From: CAYLNM01 sp964385045
Lineage (GTDB): Bacteria > Planctomycetota > Phycisphaerae > Phycisphaerales > SM1A02
Direction of reading: 5' to 3'
Assembly (NCBI GenBank): GCA_964385045.1
Contig: CAYLNM010000037.1
Coordinates: 1 to 28,906, forward strand
DNA: 28,906 nt
Program-made: the position numbers and the translations under genes
Notes under the pieces: generated by a model
Seen by the model: only the letters and a program-made list of their open reading frames with translations
Databases searched by the model: none
What the model was told of the DNA's origin: nothing
In this document: piece after piece, positions 25,544-28,906 of the stretch
How the letters are laid out: the number at the start of each line of letters is the position of its first letter
Position numbering within the stretch: the stretch's first letter is position 1

Positions 25544-27221
25544 CGACGAGGGCTCCCGGGAGGATCGTGGTCGAGGGTCCGCCGTCGCCGACCGCGATGG
25601 CCACGACCGCCGCGACGGTGGCCGACTCCGTCTCGACCCCCAGCCAGCGGGAAAGGGCCCACGCCAGGCCGAGGAACGCCGCGAACGCCGCCGCGTCGGT
25701 GATCATGCCGAGGAGGATGGCCGCGCTCTGCGCGGGGTCGAATCCCAGTCGCCCCATGAGCAGCGGGATGACGGTGCCGGCGGCGGTGCCCGCGATGATG
25801 CTGCCGCTGATCGCCGCCCCCGCCACCACGCCGACCCGCCAGGAGACCCCCGGGTCGATCAGGGCGAACCCGGTCACGCCGAGGGCGAGGACGAGGCCGA
25901 TCGCGAGGCCGTTGCACAGGCCGGCCACCATCTCGCGCCGGATCAGTGGCAGCACGCGGCCGGGCCGCACCTCGTCCAGCACGATGCCGCGAAGGGTCAC
26001 GGCGAGGGCCTGATGCCCCGCGTTGCCGGTGACCGCGGCCACCACCGGCATCAGCACCGCGAGGATCGCGAGCTCGTCGATCAGGCCCTCGAAGCGGCGG
26101 ACGACGAGGGCGGACGGGATCATCATGGCCACGCTGATCGCGAGCCAGGGGAAGCGGCCGCGGAACTTCTGCACCACGGTGGAGTAGACCGCCTCCCCCT
26201 TGCCCGCGCCGACCGTCCGCTGCACGTCCTCGGTCTGCTCCTCGCGGATGATGTCGATGACGTCGTCGACCGTCACCACGCCGATCACGCGATCGCGCTC
26301 GTCCACCACCGGCATCATCTGGAAGTCGTGGCGGGCGAACTCGCGGGCGACGTCCTCGCGGTCGAGGTCGGCCCGGATCGCCCGGGGCTTCCGGTGCATC
26401 ACGGCGCCCACCACCCGTTCGTCGAGGTTCACCAGCAGCTCGCGCAGCGACACCACGCCCACCAGCCGATGCTCGTGGTCCACCACCGGCAGGTGCGAGC
26501 TGTGCTCCTCGAGGTGTTCGAAGCGCCGCACCGCCTCGATCGCCTCGCCGATCGTCATCCCCTCGTGCAGGGAGAGGTAGCGGGTGGTCATCAGGCCCGC
26601 CGCGGTCTCCTCGTCGTAGCCGAGGAGGCGACGCAGACCCGCGGCCGACGCCGGGGCCATGGACGCGAGGCACCGCTCGGCGACCGCCTCGGCCAGCTCG
26701 CCGAGCAGGTCCACCGCGTCGTCGGGATCCATCAGCTCCAGCAGGCGGGCCGCGTAGTCGGAGGCCCCCTCGTCGACGAGGTCCGCGACCACGCCCGCGG
26801 CGAGCGGCACCTCCATGTGCGAGAGGGCCTCGGACGCCTTGCGGTCATCCATGGCGACCAGCAGGCCGCCGGCGTCGCCCTCGGGCTGCTCGGCGATGCC
26901 CTCGAGGGTGTCGGCCGCGTCGGCCGGCCGCTGCTGCTCGACCGCGGCCGCGAGCACCGGGACGTCGATCGAGTGCTCGAGCAGCGTGGCGACCGCGTGG
27001 TCCTCGGGCATGCGATCGGCCGGCGCGGCCACGACGTCCGGCCCGTGCTCGCCGCCCGCCGGCTCGCCTTGGCCACCGGTGCTCGCGGCGGCGCCGGTTT
27101 CCGTCGCGGCCTCCGGTCGCGCGACAGGCTGTGCAGGCGAACGGATCCCGTCCGATTCCGGACGCCGCGCGTCGCGGTCCTCGGGGGGTCGCTCGTCGGG
27201 ATGGTGTCCGGGGCCGTCCAC
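25536..27221 (-). CDS. mgtE: MgtE-family magnesium channel/transporter
   Basis: A 561-residue inner-membrane Mg2+ channel. Residues 1-75 are a low-complexity extension. The MgtE N domain (about 78-205, helical) is followed by a CBS pair (about 210-330; MPVVDERDRVIGVVTVDD in the second), the plug helix, and five membrane helices (about 357-555). The family signature is PVVAAVTGNAGHQ (392-404), and ITDAAAF near residue 510 carries a conserved pore Asp. CBS and N domains sense cytosolic Mg2+ and close the pore. It starts with GTG at 27221, with a TAGACT box ending 9 bases before, so the message is almost leaderless. First gene of the mgtE-hpt-PH operon, and divergent from folC. Confidence 0.95.
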   Translation of the reverse strand: MDGPGHHPDERPPEDRDARRPESDGIRSPAQPVARPEAATETGAAASTGGQGEPAGGEHGPDVVAAPADRMPEDHAVATLLEHSIDVPVLAAAVEQQRPADAADTLEGIAEQPEGDAGGLLVAMDDRKASEALSHMEVPLAAGVVADLVDEGASDYAARLLELMDPDDAVDLLGELAEAVAERCLASMAPASAAGLRRLLGYDEETAAGLMTTRYLSLHEGMTIGEAIEAVRRFEHLEEHSSHLPVVDHEHRLVGVVSLRELLVNLDERVVGAVMHRKPRAIRADLDREDVAREFARHDFQMMPVVDERDRVIGVVTVDDVIDIIREEQTEDVQRTVGAGKGEAVYSTVVQKFRGRFPWLAISVAMMIPSALVVRRFEGLIDELAILAVLMPVVAAVTGNAGHQALAVTLRGIVLDEVRPGRVLPLIRREMVAGLCNGLAIGLVLALGVTGFALIDPGVSWRVGVVAGAAISGSIIAGTAAGTVIPLLMGRLGFDPAQSAAILLGMITDAAAFAAFLGLAWALSRWLGVETESATVAAVVAIAVGDGGPSTTILPGALVGG

Positions 27222-27230
27222 GTGACGCGG

Positions 27231-27236
27231 AGTCTA
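27231..27236 (-). promoter_or_regulatory. Leaderless-type -10 box TAGACT for mgtE
   Basis: On the minus strand TAGACT (27236 to 27231) lies 9 bases before the GTG start. It is the same hexamer as at tspO, and has the same spacing as the folC box on the other strand. No -35 box is evident. Confidence 0.6.
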
Positions 27237-27350
27237 CGCGCCGGCCGCGACCGGGCCTTCGGGCGCGTCGGCGCCCGAACCGCGCCGGGGCGGCGAAAGC
27301 GCTCGGCGACGACGTCCGACCGCCGATTCGGGAACCATCGCCCGCCCTGC

Positions 27351-27356
27351 TAGAAT
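27351..27356 (+). promoter_or_regulatory. Leaderless-type -10 box TAGAAT for folC
   Basis: TAGAAT, five of six matches to TATAAT, ends 9 bases before the folC ATG at 27366. Transcription would start 1-3 bases before the ATG. There is no Shine-Dalgarno sequence between the box and the start. Confidence 0.65.
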
Positions 27357-27365
27357 CCCCTCGCG

Positions 27366-28781
27366 ATGACAAAGCTCAGCACCCGCCGTCGCCCGTCCAC
27401 CCGGCCGGCGATCGTCCCCGCTCAGATCGAGACCTACGCCAACGCCGTCCGCTTCCTGCTCGACCGCACGGACTTCGAGCGGACACGGGTGACGAGGCTC
27501 GACCCGGAGGCGTTCAAGCTCGACCGGATGTCGGCCCTGCTCGACGCCCTCGGCAACCCGCACGAGGACGTCCGCATGGTCCACGTGGCCGGCACGGTCG
27601 GCAAGGGCTCGACCGTGGCCATGATCGCGGCCATGCTCAAGGGCTGCGGCTACACGGTCGGCACCTACACCAGCCCGCACCTGGTCGACGTTCGCGAGCG
27701 GGTCTCGATCAACGGCAGCCCGATCGGCCGCACCGACTTCACCGAGACCGTCAAGTCGGTCGCGGAGGCGGCCGAGGCGATCGACCTCGAGCCGACGTTC
27801 TTCGAGCTGATGACCGCGGTCGGCTTCCGGCACTTCGCGGAGCAGGCGGTGGACATCGCGGTGGTCGAGGTCGGGCTCGGCGGCCGGCTCGACTCGACCA
27901 ACGTGATCACGCCCGAGGTGTCGGTGATCACGCAGATCGACCTCGACCACACGAAGCTGCTCGGCCGCACCACGGCCGAGATCGCGGCCGAGAAGGCCGG
28001 CATCATGAAGCAGGGCGTGCCCTGCCTGACCTTCGAGCAGGACGAGGAGATCCTTGCCGTCTTCCGCCGCATCGCGGAGGAGAAGGACGCGATTCTCAAG
28101 GTCGTCGGCCGTGACATCGAGTTCAGCCGGCGCTTCAACGCGGGCACCGAGGGCGGGCCGCAGTCCCGCATCTGCGTGATCAACGGCGATGCCGAGTACA
28201 TGCACGTGGCCGTCCCGCTGCCGGGCGAGCACCAGGCCCTCAACGCGGGCATCGCGGTCGCGGCGGTGGACGTCCTGCGCGGCTCGGGCTTCGAGATCGC
28301 GGAGGTCCCGCTGCTGGAGGGCCTCGCGTCCACCCGCGTGCCCGGCCGCATGGAGCTGGCCTGGGAGCAGCCGCGGATCCTCGTCGACGGGGCCCACAAC
28401 CCGGTCTCGCTCACCGCGCTGATGCGGTGCGTGGGCGGTCACCTGCCCTACGACTCGATGGTCTGCGTCTTCGGCTGCTGCGAGGACAAGGACGTCGATC
28501 GGATGCTCGAGCGGGCCGCACTGGGCGGCGACAAGTTCATCTTCACCCGCGCCCGCGGCAACCCGCGGTCGATGGACCCCGAGGACCTGCAGCGGCGGTT
28601 CTCGGAGATCAGCGGCAAGATGAGCCAGGTCGCGCCGACGGTGCCCGAGGCGCTCGAGCTCGCCACCCAGGCGGTGGGCCGCGACGACCTGATCTGCGTC
28701 ACCGGCAGCTTCTACCTGGTGGGCGAGACGAAGAAGTACCTCGCCGACGTGGAGCGGCGACGGGCCTCGGCCCGGACCTGA
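27366..28781 (+). CDS. folC: Folylpolyglutamate synthase / dihydrofolate synthase
   Basis: Adds glutamate to folates (and possibly to dihydropteroate) with ATP, in the cytoplasm. The 471-residue product is a Mur-ligase-fold protein with the P-loop GTVGKGS (76-82), TSPHL for folate binding, GLGGRLDSTN, IDLDHTKLLGRT, AAEKAGIMKQG, and DGAHNP opening the C-terminal domain. P-loop residue 78 is Val where E. coli FolC has Asn; the Lys and Ser are kept. Residues 1-20 are an Arg-rich extension before the usual start. Length is slightly above the family's usual 420-440. The ATG at 27366 fits the adjacent TAGAAT box. Divergent from mgtE; nothing downstream is coding. Confidence 0.93.
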   Translation: MTKLSTRRRPSTRPAIVPAQIETYANAVRFLLDRTDFERTRVTRLDPEAFKLDRMSALLDALGNPHEDVRMVHVAGTVGKGSTVAMIAAMLKGCGYTVGTYTSPHLVDVRERVSINGSPIGRTDFTETVKSVAEAAEAIDLEPTFFELMTAVGFRHFAEQAVDIAVVEVGLGGRLDSTNVITPEVSVITQIDLDHTKLLGRTTAEIAAEKAGIMKQGVPCLTFEQDEEILAVFRRIAEEKDAILKVVGRDIEFSRRFNAGTEGGPQSRICVINGDAEYMHVAVPLPGEHQALNAGIAVAAVDVLRGSGFEIAEVPLLEGLASTRVPGRMELAWEQPRILVDGAHNPVSLTALMRCVGGHLPYDSMVCVFGCCEDKDVDRMLERAALGGDKFIFTRARGNPRSMDPEDLQRRFSEISGKMSQVAPTVPEALELATQAVGRDDLICVTGSFYLVGETKKYLADVERRRASART

Positions 28782-28816
28782 CCGTTCGCGGCTCCCGAGC
28801 CCCCGGCGACGGCGGT

Positions 28817-28846
28817 CCCACGGGCCCCGGACCCACGACCCCCGGA
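28817..28846. repeat. 15-bp direct repeat in the C-rich end of the window
   Basis: CCCACGGGCCCCGGA (28817-28831) is followed at once by CCCACGACCCCCGGA (28832-28846), two differences. It sits in the last 125 bases (28782-28906), which are C/G-rich with further GGGCCCC and CCACGCCCC copies and no gene that I can see. Confidence 0.6.
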
Positions 28847-28906
28847 CCCGGCTCCACGCCCCCGGCCCCGCGGGCCCCGTGGCCCCGGGCCGCGGCCCCA
28901 CGCCCC

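Overview
The window is very GC-rich DNA, almost AT-free between genes, with no mobile elements, CRISPR arrays or RNA genes that I can recognise. Gene content points to a planctomycete, probably of the Phycisphaerae type. The signs are a membrane protein with a C-x2-C-G-Y-x-L-R-G zinc ribbon (a motif typical of planctomycetes), two GroEL paralogues, large secreted proteins of unknown function, an isolated MoxR ATPase, and extreme GC content. This placement is an inference from gene content, not from a marker-gene tree.

Layout. (1) 58-3837: a galactokinase-family GHMP kinase (+) converges on RNase R (-). (2) 4056-5871 (+): a clan GH-A glycoside hydrolase lipoprotein, then a TspO-family membrane protein behind its own leaderless-type promoter. 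(3) 6162-10354 (+): a two-gene cassette of unknown function. It encodes a secreted protein with a long coiled coil, then a secreted three-part protein ending in a right-handed beta-helix. Two strong GC-only palindromes follow it. (4) 10460-17807 (-): a protein-quality-control cluster read as groEL(GGM tail)-groES-groEL(no GGM tail)-dnaJ-grpE-fmdB-like-sulfotransferase. No dnaK and no CIRCE element are present. (5) 18215-21031 (+): a 938-residue secreted TPR protein I do not recognise. Its last 88 bases overlap a convergent zinc-ribbon membrane protein (20944-21927, -). (6) 22057-24195 (+): a MoxR AAA+ ATPase and a six-helix membrane protein. (7) 24318-27221 (-): a tight operon mgtE-hpt-PH-domain protein joined by 8-bp and 4-bp overlaps. 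(8) 27366-28781 (+): folC, divergent from mgtE. The last 125 bases are C-rich and without a gene.

How it works together. Most of the window is housekeeping: chaperones, RNA decay, purine salvage, magnesium uptake and folate polyglutamylation. The accessory content lies in the exported proteins of 4056-10354 and 18215-21031. Promoters show a recurring TANNNT box (TAGACT, TAGAAT, TATACT) that stands out because TA steps are rare. For three genes the box lies only 6-9 bases before the start codon, which implies leaderless or nearly leaderless mRNAs. The groEL-side upstream region has no TA step at all for 376 bases, so that operon must use another kind of promoter.

Most unusual observations: (a) the coiled coil of the 710-residue protein carries seven Gly-Phe steps whose spacings (18, 67, 18, 32, 11, 25) are all of the form 7n+4; (b) the two GroELs split the canonical features between them, as one has the GGM tail but an Asn at the position of E. 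coli Tyr203, while the other has the canonical apical motif but no GGM tail; (c) the leaderless-type promoter family.
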